A stretch of 64,000 nt of DNA from contig NZ_CP139247.1 in assembly GCF_034087045.1 (NCBI RefSeq), positions 8,024,001-8,088,000 of the forward strand, given 5' to 3'. A model generated the notes under the pieces. The model was not told the origin of the DNA. It made no database searches and was given only the letters and a program-made list of their open reading frames with translations. The DNA comes from Chitinophaga sancti (GTDB lineage Bacteria; Bacteroidota; Bacteroidia; Chitinophagales; Chitinophagaceae). This document shows positions 1-9,074 of this stretch, piece after piece (positions within the stretch are counted from its first letter, which is position 1; each line of letters opens with the position of its first letter). A program made the translations under genes and the position numbers.

Positions 1-725
1 AGATCAAACTGTACAGGCACCAGCGACGCATAGTTATTCGCCAACGCCCACACATCCGTATCATCTCCATTATCCCTGTTTGTAAATTCTCCCGTCAGCC
101 AGTAATACTTCTTCCCTCTCGGATCCCTTCTCTCATCAAAAGTCTCCACATATTTCGCATCTGCCTGCCTGACCACCTTCACTCCTTTGAACTCTGCCTT
201 TTGCACAATAGGTACATTCACATTTAACAGTGTTCCCCCTGGTAACGCTGATTCCAGCATCTGCTTTGCCACGGAATAAGCCACCTCCTTACACAAAGAG
301 AAATCTGCTTCAAAACTATAATCCAGGTAAGAGAACCCTACTGATGGAACACCCTCTATCGCTGCTTCCATGGCGGCAGACATAGTACCTGAATAGATGA
401 CATTGATAGAATGGTTCGCCCCATGATTAATACCGCTCACACATAGATCCGGTAATCCATGCAATATCTTATCCCTCGCCAGCTTTACACAATCCGCCGG
501 CGTACCGGAACACTGCCAGGCCTCTATCCCTTCAAAAATATCCACAGGATCCAGTCTCAAAGGTACCCCGATCGTGATCGCATGCCCTTTACCCGATTGC
601 GGGCTATCTGGCGCTACCACCACTACTTTACCCAGCGGTCTTACCGCTTCTATCAACGCTTTGATACCCGGAGCCGTAACCCCATCGTCATTTGTCACTA
701 AGATGATCTTTTCCTTCTTCGCCAC
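1..725 (-). CDS. surE: 5'/3'-nucleotidase SurE (3' end cut by window edge)
   Basis: SurE is a cytoplasmic metal-dependent phosphatase acting on nucleoside monophosphates. The minus-strand translation begins with ILVTNDDGVTAPGI, which holds the metal-binding NDDG motif, followed by VVVAPDSPQSGKGHAIT and SGINHGANH, all typical of the family. About 241 codons are visible before the left edge, so only the C-terminal end is missing. I use GTG at 725 as the start: no in-frame ATG precedes it, and the nearest upstream ATG (about 755) runs into a stop within a few codons. The gene lies 93 bases downstream of the ABC permease in the same direction, so it may be read from the same transcript. Confidence 0.9.
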   Translation of the reverse strand, partial: MAKKEKIILVTNDDGVTAPGIKALIEAVRPLGKVVVVAPDSPQSGKGHAITIGVPLRLDPVDIFEGIEAWQCSGTPADCVKLARDKILHGLPDLCVSGINHGANHSINVIYSGTMSAAMEAAIEGVPSVGFSYLDYSFEADFSLCKEVAYSVAKQMLESALPGGTLLNVNVPIVQKAEFKGVKVVRQADAKYVETFDERRDPRGKKYYWLTGEFTNRDNGDDTDVWALANNYASLVPVQFD

Positions 726-764
726 TGTATTAATTATTTTAATCCTTAATATTCATTCTCTTCT

Positions 765-833
765 GACAACAAATTTAATATTCTTAAATATATTACCTTG
801 ACAAAGAATGTTAATTTCTTAATAATCTACCTT
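765..833 (-). repeat. Tandem copy of the ABC permease gene 3' end, stop codon included
   Basis: On the minus strand a 34-base unit (833 down to 800) starts in the last codons of the permease gene with AAGGTAGATTATTAAG and ends TTTGTC. It is followed directly by a 35-base copy (799 down to 765) starting AAGGTAATATATTTAAG and ending TTGTTGTC. Both contain the TAA in the same place. A third, poorly preserved stretch (about 764-730) may follow. The copy fills most of the gap to surE. Confidence 0.6.
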
Positions 834-1598
834 TAGCATCCTTCTGCATGTTATTCCTATAAACAGGGCGATGTACAGGATTATTGTGATTTCGTACACG
901 CCATGACTATAATCAGTACTGGTTGGCAGCACTTTATCCACCACAGGGAAAGGCAATAACTCATCTCCCGCCTGCAAAGGCAACAATCCCCCAATCGGAC
1001 CGAAAAAGTGCTTCACCCCCACTGTCAGCAACTGTTCCAGCACCATGGCATACCCCAGGTAAATCACCGTGGCCAGTCCGGACCGCTTGATAAACATACC
1101 CAACAACAAAGCCAGTGACAACGACACCAACACCTGCAAAAAATAGAAAAACAGGAACTGTACCCCCTCAAAGCTAAAATTAAAAGCGCTATAAGCAGTG
1201 CCAAAAGCAAGCGCTGTTATAAAACTTACCACAAACGCTATCAGGGACAGGGCTACCACCCAGAAAACCTTTGACAACACCAGGTCCATTCGTTCCCAGC
1301 CGTCAATCACCAGTTGCCGGTGGGTTTTGTAAGAAAATTCATTTGTTACCAGCGTCACCAGCAGCAATCCAAAGATGACAGAGGTAAAGCTATTCACATT
1401 CGCCACCGTCTGCCATACCACGGGGAAATCATAAAAGTTCTTCCCCAGCAGATCTGTTGCCTGCTTGGGTATCCTGCTTGCCACATCCGCCACAATCATA
1501 TTGGAAGCAGGGATCACGATGATGGCCAGTATCAGTAAAATCCAGAATGTCCGGTAGTTCTTTACCTTCAGCCACTCTATTCTAATTATGTTCAGCAT
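819..1598 (-). CDS. ABC-2 type transporter permease
   Basis: A 259-residue integral membrane protein with about six hydrophobic segments, the first at residues 16-40 after the cytoplasmic start MLNIIRIEWLKVKNYRTFW. Charge pattern and length fit the ABC-2 permease family used in exporters of the bacteriocin-resistance or Nod type. Its ATPase partner ends 4 bases upstream, so the two are translationally linked. The substrate cannot be told from sequence. The last codons lie inside a short tandem repeat that continues downstream of the stop. Confidence 0.85.
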   Translation of the reverse strand: MLNIIRIEWLKVKNYRTFWILLILAIIVIPASNMIVADVASRIPKQATDLLGKNFYDFPVVWQTVANVNSFTSVIFGLLLVTLVTNEFSYKTHRQLVIDGWERMDLVLSKVFWVVALSLIAFVVSFITALAFGTAYSAFNFSFEGVQFLFFYFLQVLVSLSLALLLGMFIKRSGLATVIYLGYAMVLEQLLTVGVKHFFGPIGGLLPLQAGDELLPFPVVDKVLPTSTDYSHGVYEITIILYIALFIGITCRRMLKVDY

Positions 1599-1602
1599 AA
1601 CT

Positions 1603-2490
1603 TCAGTTTTGTGTCATTTCAAGGAAAGCTGATTCCAGACTCTTCCTCCTTACCTGTAAATGATTGAGCCAGATGCCCTGACCTGCCAGCCAGCTATTCA
1701 GCTCTCCGGGATCTACAACACCGCTGAAAAACACCTGCAACACGCCATCCCCTATCGACAAATTCCCAAACATGGGATGCTGCCTGATTAAAACCTCCAA
1801 TCCATTCATATCACTGCTCCCGATCTCCACAAAATCCTCCCTCACCATCACCGTATTCACAGGTCCTGATGTCAGCAACTTCCCTTTTTGCAAAACAGCC
1901 ACATGGGTACACACCTTTTCCACTTCATCCAGCAGGTGACTGGCCATAATAATGGTCTTCCCCGATTGCGCCAATTGTTTGATCAATCCCCTGACTTCTG
2001 CAATCCCTGCAGGATCCAGACCATTGGAAGGTTCATCCAGGATCAGTACATCCGGGTCTCCCAACAGGGTATTGGCAATGGCCAACCGTTGCTTCATGCC
2101 CAGGGAATAAGTTTTGAATGCAGCATGTTGCCGGGCAGTTAACCCCGCTATCTCCAGCACCCGGGCAATGTCCTTTTCATCCCGCTGTTTCACAGCAGCT
2201 GTAATCTGTAAATTCCTAAACCCCGACAGGTAGTGATAGAAGTTGGGGGTCTCCAGCAAAGTGCCGATCTGTCGCCTTTGCGTTGCAGTGGGTAACTGGT
2301 CAAACAAGGTAAAGTCCCCGGTATCCGCCTTCAATACATCCGTCACAATACCTAACAGTGTGGTCTTGCCACTTCCGTTAGGACCAAGAATACCAAAAAC
2401 ACTGCCGCGAGGCACCTCAAAGGAGACCTCGCGCAGCGCTTGTAGGGAACCATATCTTTTTGAAATGTTCCGAAGTGTAAGTATAGACAT
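1603..2490 (-). CDS. ABC transporter ATP-binding protein
   Basis: A 295-residue nucleotide-binding subunit that powers the neighbouring ABC-2 permease. Walker A GPNGSGKT is at residues 36-43, the signature SLGMKQ at 129-134, and Walker B with catalytic Glu (VLILDEP) at 148-154; the D-loop NGLDP and the switch His (MASHLLDE) follow. The C-terminal 80 residues are the variable extension common in exporter ATPases (DrrA/CcmA group). The gene starts 15 bases after the FadN-type gene, so all three probably share one transcript, although a beta-oxidation enzyme and an exporter have no obvious joint task. Confidence 0.92.
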   Translation of the reverse strand: MSILTLRNISKRYGSLQALREVSFEVPRGSVFGILGPNGSGKTTLLGIVTDVLKADTGDFTLFDQLPTATQRRQIGTLLETPNFYHYLSGFRNLQITAAVKQRDEKDIARVLEIAGLTARQHAAFKTYSLGMKQRLAIANTLLGDPDVLILDEPSNGLDPAGIAEVRGLIKQLAQSGKTIIMASHLLDEVEKVCTHVAVLQKGKLLTSGPVNTVMVREDFVEIGSSDMNGLEVLIRQHPMFGNLSIGDGVLQVFFSGVVDPGELNSWLAGQGIWLNHLQVRRKSLESAFLEMTQN

Positions 2491-2505
2491 AAGTTAAATG
2501 GTGCG

Positions 2506-4905
2506 CTAATTCCGTATGGGTTTGCCGGTTTTGATCACACTTTGCAATCTTTCCAGGGTCTTTCGTTCACCCGCCAGGCTCAAAAATGCCTCTCTTTCCA
2601 GGTCCAGCAGGTACTGTTCGCTTACTACACTGGCTTCTGTCAGATCACCACCACACATCACGTAAGCCAGTTTACCGGCAATTTTTGAATCATGATCAGA
2701 GATATAATTACCAAACCGCATACTATGTATGCCTGTCAGCAACATGCCTAAGGCGCCACGCCCCAGCACTTTAATATCTTTTCGTTCTATAGGACGGGTA
2801 TATCCTTCTTCTGCTATTTGCAGTACACTACGCTTTGCATCTGCAATCAACCTTGACTGGTTCATAGTGATCTCGTCATGCCCAGCTCTCAATATACCCA
2901 GGTCAAAAGCTTCTTTGCCGGAGGTGCTTACTTTCGCCATAGCGATCGCCATAAAACGATCTTTAAGTGGCTCTTCTTCAATTCTTCCTTCTTTAAATTC
3001 ATCACTGGCCCTCACCGTCATTTCTTTGGTACCGCCACCACCTGGTATCAGGCCCACACCCAGTTCTACCAGTCCGATATAGGATTCAGCAGCTGCCTGT
3101 ACTTTATCTGCATGCAAACACATTTCACAACCACCACCTAACGTCAACGCATGTGGCGCCACGATTGTCGGAATGGAAGAATAGCGCAACCGCATGGTTG
3201 TTTTCTGGAACAATCTCACTGCCATATCCAGCTCATCATATTCCTGCTCAGCCGCCAGCATGAAGATCATGCCCACATTTGCACCAGCAGAAAAATTCGC
3301 CCCTTCATTGGCTAAGATCAATCCACGGAAATCTTTTTCCGCACGATCAATTGCTTTATTCACACCTTCCAGCACTTCCCCACCGATCGTGTTCATCTTG
3401 GTTTTCCAATCGAGGGTCACAATACCATCACCAATATCATAAAGGGTACATGCACTGTTTTTCCACACCACATTGCCAGAGAGATTTTCGAGGATGACGA
3501 ACGTCTCTGCACCAGGCAGTAATTTATAATCCTGGGTAGTAATATCGTAATAGTATTTCTTACCGTTTTCTACTTTGTAGAAATGTTTGATGCCTTTCGC
3601 CAGCATATCCTGCACCCACTTCGCTACCTTGATACCTTTTTCAGACATCGCCTGCAGGGTCTTTTCCACACCCAGCAGATCCCAGGTTTCAAAAGCACCA
3701 ATCTCCCAGCCAAAGCCGGCTTTCATGGCATCATCTACCTTATACAGATCGTCTGCTATTTCAGGGAGACGATTGGAAATATAAGCAAACAATAATGCGT
3801 GAAACTGCTGGTAAAACTGTCCTGCCTTATCCGTAGCCGCTGCCAGCATACGCAGACGTTGCTTCAGATCTTCCACGGGTTTAGCCGCTTCCAGGCTGGC
3901 AAATTTGGGTCGCTGTTTTGGCCCATATTCCATGGTTTTCAGGTTCAGGGTTAAGATCTCCTTGCCCCCTTCGCCTTTGGTCTTTTTGTAAAAACCCTGC
4001 CCTGTTTTATCACCCAGCCACTTATTTTCCACAACTTTTTCAAGGAATGGCGGAATCACAAAAATGTCGATGGCTTCATCATCCGGGCAATTTTCTTTTA
4101 CACCTTTCGCCACCTTCACAAGGGTATCAATCCCCACCACATCAGCAGTACGGAAAGTAGCAGATTTTGGTCTGCCGATGATAGGACCAGTGAGTGTATC
4201 TACTTCATCAATATTCAGGTCCATCTCCTGCATAATGTGGAAAATGGCCATGATAGAAAATACCCCTACCCTATTTGCAATAAAGGCAGGCGTATCCTTA
4301 CAGAGTACGGTGGTTTTGCCCAGGTACAGGTCTCCGTACTCCATCAGGAAACTGATGATGGCCGGATCTGTATGTGGGGTAGGAATAATTTCAAGTAAAC
4401 GCAGGTAACGGGGAGGGTTAAAAAAGTGAGTACCACAGAAATGTTTCTGGAAGTCTTCACTCCTGCCTTCCGCCATCAGGTGAATAGGAATACCGGAAGT
4501 ATTAGACGTAATCAACGTACCCGGTTTCCTGAATTTCTCCACCTGCTCAAAAACGGATTTCTTCACGTCCAGGTTCTCTACCACAACTTCAATGATCCAG
4601 TCTACGTTGGCAATCTGGGACATGTCGTCAGTAAAGTTTCCGGTACGAATCAGTTTTACCGCCTCCTTCGTGTACACAGGAGAAGGATTCGATTTTAACG
4701 TGGACTGCAGGGCATCGTTGACAATACGGTTTCTTACCGCTTTGCTTTCGAGGGACAAACCTTTGGCCTTTTCTGCATCATTGAGTTCCTTGGGGGCTAT
4801 ATCCAGCAACAATACCTGTACGCCTATCCCGGCAAAATGAGCTGCAATACGGGAACCCATCACGCCAGAACCTAAAACGGCCACCTTATGGATGTGTCTT
4901 TTCAT
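2506..4905 (-). CDS. 3-hydroxyacyl-CoA dehydrogenase / enoyl-CoA hydratase fusion (FadN type)
   Basis: A 799-residue bifunctional beta-oxidation enzyme: hydration of trans-enoyl-CoA and NAD-dependent oxidation of 3-hydroxyacyl-CoA. The order is dehydrogenase first, hydratase last, as in Bacillus FadN and the reverse of E. coli FadB. The NAD-binding loop GSGVMG is at residues 12-17, and the dehydrogenase motif GTHFFNPPRYL follows near residue 160. The crotonase domain near residues 510-700 keeps the CoA-site glycines and both expected glutamates (TLGGGCEMCLHAD and LVELGVGLIPGGGG). The usual partner, thiolase FadA, is not next to it. The ATG at 4905 has the Rossmann strand within eight residues, so the start is secure. 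Confidence 0.92.
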   Translation of the reverse strand: MKRHIHKVAVLGSGVMGSRIAAHFAGIGVQVLLLDIAPKELNDAEKAKGLSLESKAVRNRIVNDALQSTLKSNPSPVYTKEAVKLIRTGNFTDDMSQIANVDWIIEVVVENLDVKKSVFEQVEKFRKPGTLITSNTSGIPIHLMAEGRSEDFQKHFCGTHFFNPPRYLRLLEIIPTPHTDPAIISFLMEYGDLYLGKTTVLCKDTPAFIANRVGVFSIMAIFHIMQEMDLNIDEVDTLTGPIIGRPKSATFRTADVVGIDTLVKVAKGVKENCPDDEAIDIFVIPPFLEKVVENKWLGDKTGQGFYKKTKGEGGKEILTLNLKTMEYGPKQRPKFASLEAAKPVEDLKQRLRMLAAATDKAGQFYQQFHALLFAYISNRLPEIADDLYKVDDAMKAGFGWEIGAFETWDLLGVEKTLQAMSEKGIKVAKWVQDMLAKGIKHFYKVENGKKYYYDITTQDYKLLPGAETFVILENLSGNVVWKNSACTLYDIGDGIVTLDWKTKMNTIGGEVLEGVNKAIDRAEKDFRGLILANEGANFSAGANVGMIFMLAAEQEYDELDMAVRLFQKTTMRLRYSSIPTIVAPHALTLGGGCEMCLHADKVQAAAESYIGLVELGVGLIPGGGGTKEMTVRASDEFKEGRIEEEPLKDRFMAIAMAKVSTSGKEAFDLGILRAGHDEITMNQSRLIADAKRSVLQIAEEGYTRPIERKDIKVLGRGALGMLLTGIHSMRFGNYISDHDSKIAGKLAYVMCGGDLTEASVVSEQYLLDLEREAFLSLAGERKTLERLQSVIKTGKPIRN

Positions 4906-4962
4906 AGAACGCGTAATTTTTTATCGGTAAATGAATATAGGATATTATGCCGATATCCCGAA

Positions 4963-4992
4963 CAAAAAACCCTCCGGTAATGAGCCGGAGGG
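4963..4992 (-). terminator. Intrinsic terminator of metG
   Basis: A perfect 8-bp stem (CCCTCCGG at 4970-4977 pairing with CCGGAGGG at 4985-4992) with a 7-base loop. On the minus strand it is followed by six T residues. It lies 26 bases after the metG stop and separates metG from the FadN-type gene. Confidence 0.85.
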
Positions 4993-5017
4993 TATCTATC
5001 TTATTACATATTAAATG

Positions 5018-7078
5018 TTATCTCACTTCACTTCCTGGTGCAGTTTCCACATCAGGATTTACAAATACGAGCTTCCCACCTGCATCTTCTGCCATCAGGA
5101 TCATACCCTGGCTATCGATCCCCTTCATTTTGCGGGGAGCCAGGTTGGCCACCAGTGTTACCTGTTTGCCAATGATTTCTTCAGGTGAAAAGTGCAGGGC
5201 AATACCGGAAACCACGGTACGTTTTTCTGTACCGATATCTACCAGTAATTTCAGCAATTTATCTGCTTTCTTTACTTTTTCTGCCTCAACGATGGTACCT
5301 ACGCGGAGGTCCAGTTTAGCGAAATCGTCGTATTGAATATCTTCCTTTACAGGAGCTGGTTCTGCAGCAGGAGCTGCTTCAACAGGCTTTACTAAGCCAG
5401 CATGTAATTTTTCCACTTGTTCCTGGATTTTAGCATCTTCAATTCTGGTGAACAGGTATTGCGGTTCACGCATGGCATAACCGGTATTTACCAGTTTCAG
5501 GCTACCTGCATTTTCCCATTCCAGCATGCGGTCTACCACTTTCAGCATATGGCAGATCTTTTTGGCAGTACCAGGCATGAATGGATTGGACAAGATAGCC
5601 AGGTTAGCTGTCAGCTGTAAGCATAAATGCAGACAATTGTCAATCAGTTTTTGATTAGCTTCCTGTTCTTTTGCCAGCTTCCATGGTGCCTTACCTTGCA
5701 GGTAAACGTTACCACTACGGGCTACATTGATCACCTCTGCCAGCGCTTCCCTGAAACGATAATTTTCCAGTGACTCTTCTATTTTCTTCTTGGACTCCAG
5801 CAAATCGCTCAGCAATTTATCGTCTGTTTCATCCTTCACATCCAGGTGGAAAGGAGGCACTTTACCTTTGCTATACTTGTGTACCAGCACCATAGTACGA
5901 TTCACAAAGTTGCTAAAGATATCAGTCAGCTCACTATTATTACGCTGCTGGAAATCTTTCCATGAAAAGTCGTTATCCTTCGTCTCCGGTGCAGTCGCAC
6001 ATAGTACATAACGCAGAATATCTTCCTGGCCCGGAAAATCCTTCACATAATCATGCACCCACACCGCCCAGTTACGTGAAGTAGAGATCTTATCTCCTTC
6101 AATGTTCAGGAACTCATTCGCAGGTACATTCTCAGGCAATACAAATCCGCCATGCGCTTTCAGCATGGATGGGAATATGATACAGTGGAATACGATATTA
6201 TCTTTTCCAATAAAGTGTACCAGCTTTGAATCTTCTTTACACCAGTAATCCTCCCAGTTAGGCGTCAGTTCCTTGGTGGCAGAGATGTACCCAATCGGTG
6301 CATCGAACCATACGTACAATACCTTTCCTTCTGCATCAGGCAGCGGAACTTTGATGCCCCACTCACTGTCACGGGTCATGGCGCGGCTCTGCAAACCACT
6401 GTCCAGCCAGCTTTTACACTGACCATACACATTGTTTTTCCACTCCTTATGTCCTTCCAGCAACCACTTTTTCAGGAATGGTTCATAGTTTTGGAGTGGC
6501 ATGTACCAATGTTTGGTTTTTTTCTTCACAGGCACCGCATCACTCAGGGTAGAGCGTGGTGAAATCAGGTCGTCAGGACTGAGTGAAGTACCACAGCGTT
6601 CGCATTGGTCACCATATGCATTAGGATTACCACATTTAGGGCAGGTACCTACTATATATCTGTCAGCCAGGAATACCTTGGCAACATCGTCATAGAATTG
6701 TTCAGTCTCCTTTTCTTCAAACAGGCCATCGTCGTACATCTTCTTAAAGAAGGCAGCAGCAGTTTCATGATGGATCTGTTTGGTGGTACGGGAAAAGATA
6801 TCAAAAGAGATGCCCATATCAGCAAAGCTTTCGGAAATGATCTTATGATACTTGTCCACAATATCCTGTGGCGTTACACCTTCTTTCAGGGCTTTGATGA
6901 GAATGGGAACTCCATGCTCATCGGTGCCCCCAATGAATTTGACGTCTGCTTTCTTTGCACGCAGGTAGCGCACATAGATATCAGCAGGGAGGTAACAACC
7001 CGCCAGGTGACCAATATGAACTGGTCCGTTGGCATAAGGCAGGGCAGCCGTGATTAGATATCTGTTAAATTTTGCCAT
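5018..7078 (-). CDS. metG: Methionine--tRNA ligase
   Basis: Charges tRNA-Met with methionine in the cytoplasm. The 686-residue protein shows the class I HIGH motif at residues 21-24 (PYANGPVHIGH) and the KMSKS equivalent as KISTS at 330-334. A zinc knuckle has Cys 146, 149, 159 and 162 (CPKCG and CERCG). A C-terminal OB-fold tRNA-binding domain of the EMAP/Trbp111 type begins near residue 585 (FAKLDLRVGTIVEAEKV) after an Ala/Pro-rich linker. Length and architecture match the long bacterial MetG form. The start ATG is directly followed by the canonical N-terminus. Confidence 0.97.
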   Translation of the reverse strand: MAKFNRYLITAALPYANGPVHIGHLAGCYLPADIYVRYLRAKKADVKFIGGTDEHGVPILIKALKEGVTPQDIVDKYHKIISESFADMGISFDIFSRTTKQIHHETAAAFFKKMYDDGLFEEKETEQFYDDVAKVFLADRYIVGTCPKCGNPNAYGDQCERCGTSLSPDDLISPRSTLSDAVPVKKKTKHWYMPLQNYEPFLKKWLLEGHKEWKNNVYGQCKSWLDSGLQSRAMTRDSEWGIKVPLPDAEGKVLYVWFDAPIGYISATKELTPNWEDYWCKEDSKLVHFIGKDNIVFHCIIFPSMLKAHGGFVLPENVPANEFLNIEGDKISTSRNWAVWVHDYVKDFPGQEDILRYVLCATAPETKDNDFSWKDFQQRNNSELTDIFSNFVNRTMVLVHKYSKGKVPPFHLDVKDETDDKLLSDLLESKKKIEESLENYRFREALAEVINVARSGNVYLQGKAPWKLAKEQEANQKLIDNCLHLCLQLTANLAILSNPFMPGTAKKICHMLKVVDRMLEWENAGSLKLVNTGYAMREPQYLFTRIEDAKIQEQVEKLHAGLVKPVEAAPAAEPAPVKEDIQYDDFAKLDLRVGTIVEAEKVKKADKLLKLLVDIGTEKRTVVSGIALHFSPEEIIGKQVTLVANLAPRKMKGIDSQGMILMAEDAGGKLVFVNPDVETAPGSEVR

Positions 7079-7208
7079 GTTAACTGAAATAATCTTGAAA
7101 TCTATTTTATCCTTTTGGAAGAGCGAAAAGTATTTATCAACTTAGCCCTGTTAAAACTCCCAGCAAAAAAAGTGGGGCTTGTCTCGCGAATTCGTCATTC
7201 GCAGGTTG

Positions 7209-7216
7209 CAAAGGTA
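7209..7216 (-). promoter_or_regulatory. Possible -7 box of the metG promoter
   Basis: The minus strand carries TACCTTTG, an exact match to the Bacteroidota -7 consensus TAnnTTTG, about 130 bases upstream of metG. The -33 position shows TTTC instead of TTTG, so the call is tentative. Confidence 0.4.
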
Positions 7217-7233
7217 ACTTAAAGCGTAGAACA

Positions 7234-8142
7234 ATGAAAATTCCTCCATATCTGAAAAAAGGTGACCTTATAGGCGTCACCTGTAGTAGTAGTAAAATGG
7301 ATTTACAGGCAGCAGAATATGCAGCTGGCGTACTCACCTCCTGGGGATACCGTGTACACCTGGGTATAACCGTGGGCACCAGTTTTCACAACTTTTCCGC
7401 ACCTGATGAGCTGAGGCTGGAAGAGCTACAGGCTATGCTGGATGATCCGGAAATCAAGGCGATCGTCTTTGGCCGTGGTGGTTATGGCATGATTTGTCTG
7501 CTGGATCAGTTGGATTTCAAGAAGTTCCGTAAGCATCCCAAATGGATATGTGGTTATAGCGATGTGACTGCCCTCCATGGACATATTCACCGGCAATATG
7601 GTATCCCTACCCTCCATTCTGTGATGTGTAGCGGCATCCGCCCTGAAACCGTGGATAATGTATATGTAGAAAGTCTGCGCCTGGCCCTGAGAGGAAAAAG
7701 CTACAGGTACAGCTTTGAGTCACATGCCCTGAACCGCACTGGCAAAGCATCCGGCCAGCTCATTGGTGGCAATCTCACATTGCTGTCCAACCTGTCTGGC
7801 ACCGTTTCTCAACCTGATACCAAAGGTAAAATCCTGGTGCTGGAAGATGTAGGTGAATATCGCTACAGAGTAGATGGAATGATGCACAACCTGAAAAGAG
7901 CAGGTTGGCTCGATAAACTGGCGGGCTTAGTAGTGGGTACTTTTACAGACCCTTTGGAAACAACTACGCCTTTCGGTCAGAATGAATATGAGATTATACG
8001 CAATATTGTAAAGGATTATGAATACCCGGTGGCATATGGATTTCCGGTAGGTCACACTGCTGAAAATTATACATTGAAACTGGGTGTCACGCATGATTTG
8101 CAAATCGGCGAAAAAACCTGCAAACTAATAGACCGTTCATAA
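7234..8142 (+). CDS. LD-carboxypeptidase (peptidase family S66)
   Basis: A 302-residue muramoyl-tetrapeptide carboxypeptidase, which removes the terminal D-alanine from recycled cell-wall tetrapeptides. The family landmarks are VFGRGGYG at residues 78-85, the likely nucleophile elbow GYSD with Ser109, LVLEDVGEYRYRVD with the probable Glu near 207, and FPVGHTAEN with the His near 279. No signal peptide is seen, which suits a cytoplasmic role in murein recycling. It is transcribed alone, divergent from metG and convergent with the next hydrolase gene. Confidence 0.88.
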   Translation: MKIPPYLKKGDLIGVTCSSSKMDLQAAEYAAGVLTSWGYRVHLGITVGTSFHNFSAPDELRLEELQAMLDDPEIKAIVFGRGGYGMICLLDQLDFKKFRKHPKWICGYSDVTALHGHIHRQYGIPTLHSVMCSGIRPETVDNVYVESLRLALRGKSYRYSFESHALNRTGKASGQLIGGNLTLLSNLSGTVSQPDTKGKILVLEDVGEYRYRVDGMMHNLKRAGWLDKLAGLVVGTFTDPLETTTPFGQNEYEIIRNIVKDYEYPVAYGFPVGHTAENYTLKLGVTHDLQIGEKTCKLIDRS

Positions 8143-8212
8143 ATTTTAAGGGCACTTCTATAAAAGCAGGCCGCTATTGCATTAGCTCCTTTAAAAGCCG
8201 GCCGCAGGCCTT

Positions 8213-8263
8213 ACACCAATAAAAAATGCTCGTGCCTTCGGCAGGAGCATTTTTTATTGGTGT
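8213..8263. terminator. Bidirectional terminator between convergent genes
   Basis: Two perfect 19-base arms (8213-8231 and 8245-8263) beginning ACACCAATAAAAAATGCTC, with an inner TGCC-TTC-GGCA hairpin. The arms carry A6/T6 tracts, so the structure can terminate in both directions, between the LD-carboxypeptidase gene and the alpha/beta hydrolase gene. Confidence 0.85.
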
Positions 8264-8274
8264 ATTTATATAAT

Positions 8275-9063
8275 TTATTTCACCAATCCTTCAACCGTCT
8301 TTCCAAACAGCGGATACTCCTTCAAATTATTATGCCCCGCACCCGGAATCGTAATAAAACTATCCCCCTTCTTAAAATACGCCTTCAACTTCATCCCCGA
8401 TTCATAAGGCACCGTCCTGTCATCCGTACCATGAATAATCGTAACCGGCGCCGTCACTTTCTGCAAATACTCATTCGTCGGAAACTTATAATTCAACATA
8501 AACCCATAAGGATAAATCGGCGCCATCTTCATCGCCATATCCGTCAGGTTATAATAAGGCGCCTCCAATACAAGTCGCTTACAATCCCTGATACTAGCCA
8601 GTTGCGCAGCAATACCTGTTCCCAAAGACCTGCCGTAAATGATAATACTATCCGGCGAAAATCGAGACCTCGCCACCTGGTACATCTGCAATGCATCCGC
8701 ATACAGATCATCTTCCGTCAATGGACCCGTACTCTTCCCAAAACCAGGATAATCCATCATCAACACCTCATACCCATGTTTGGCAAAGTACTGACTCACG
8801 TAAGCATAATAAGATACATTCTGTGCATTCCCATGAAAATACACCACAATCCCTCTCGGCTGTTCAGCTTTAAAAAGGAGCGCATTGATGGTGGTCTTGT
8901 CATTCACCCTGATATTCATCTCCTGAAACGGCACATCAAAATGATAGGTAGCATCAGCTGCCGTTACAATCGGATGGAAGATCAGTTTCTTCTGGAAAAA
9001 GTACAGGAGTGCACCAGCCAGTACATATACCACTAAGATCCAGGTTAATACCTTTCGAAACAT
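8275..9063 (-). CDS. Membrane-anchored alpha/beta hydrolase (BEM46/YfhR type)
   Basis: A 262-residue serine hydrolase with one N-terminal membrane helix (about residues 5-23). The oxyanion motif HGNAQN is near residue 77, the nucleophile elbow GRSLG gives Ser146, and an acid in HGTDDRTVP and a His in GAGHNN complete the triad. The substrate is unknown. The BEM46-like family includes membrane-bound esterases and acylaminoacyl peptidase-like enzymes. It is followed 12 bases upstream in gene order by the E1-like gene, suggesting one operon. Confidence 0.85.
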   Translation of the reverse strand: MFRKVLTWILVVYVLAGALLYFFQKKLIFHPIVTAADATYHFDVPFQEMNIRVNDKTTINALLFKAEQPRGIVVYFHGNAQNVSYYAYVSQYFAKHGYEVLMMDYPGFGKSTGPLTEDDLYADALQMYQVARSRFSPDSIIIYGRSLGTGIAAQLASIRDCKRLVLEAPYYNLTDMAMKMAPIYPYGFMLNYKFPTNEYLQKVTAPVTIIHGTDDRTVPYESGMKLKAYFKKGDSFITIPGAGHNNLKEYPLFGKTVEGLVK

Positions 9064-9074
9064 GTAAGTTTTAT

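Noticed and set aside
8140..8210. Possible stop-linked repeat behind the LD-carboxypeptidase gene
   Set aside because: TAAAAGC-GGCCGC occurs twice, but the match to the gene end itself is only a few bases.
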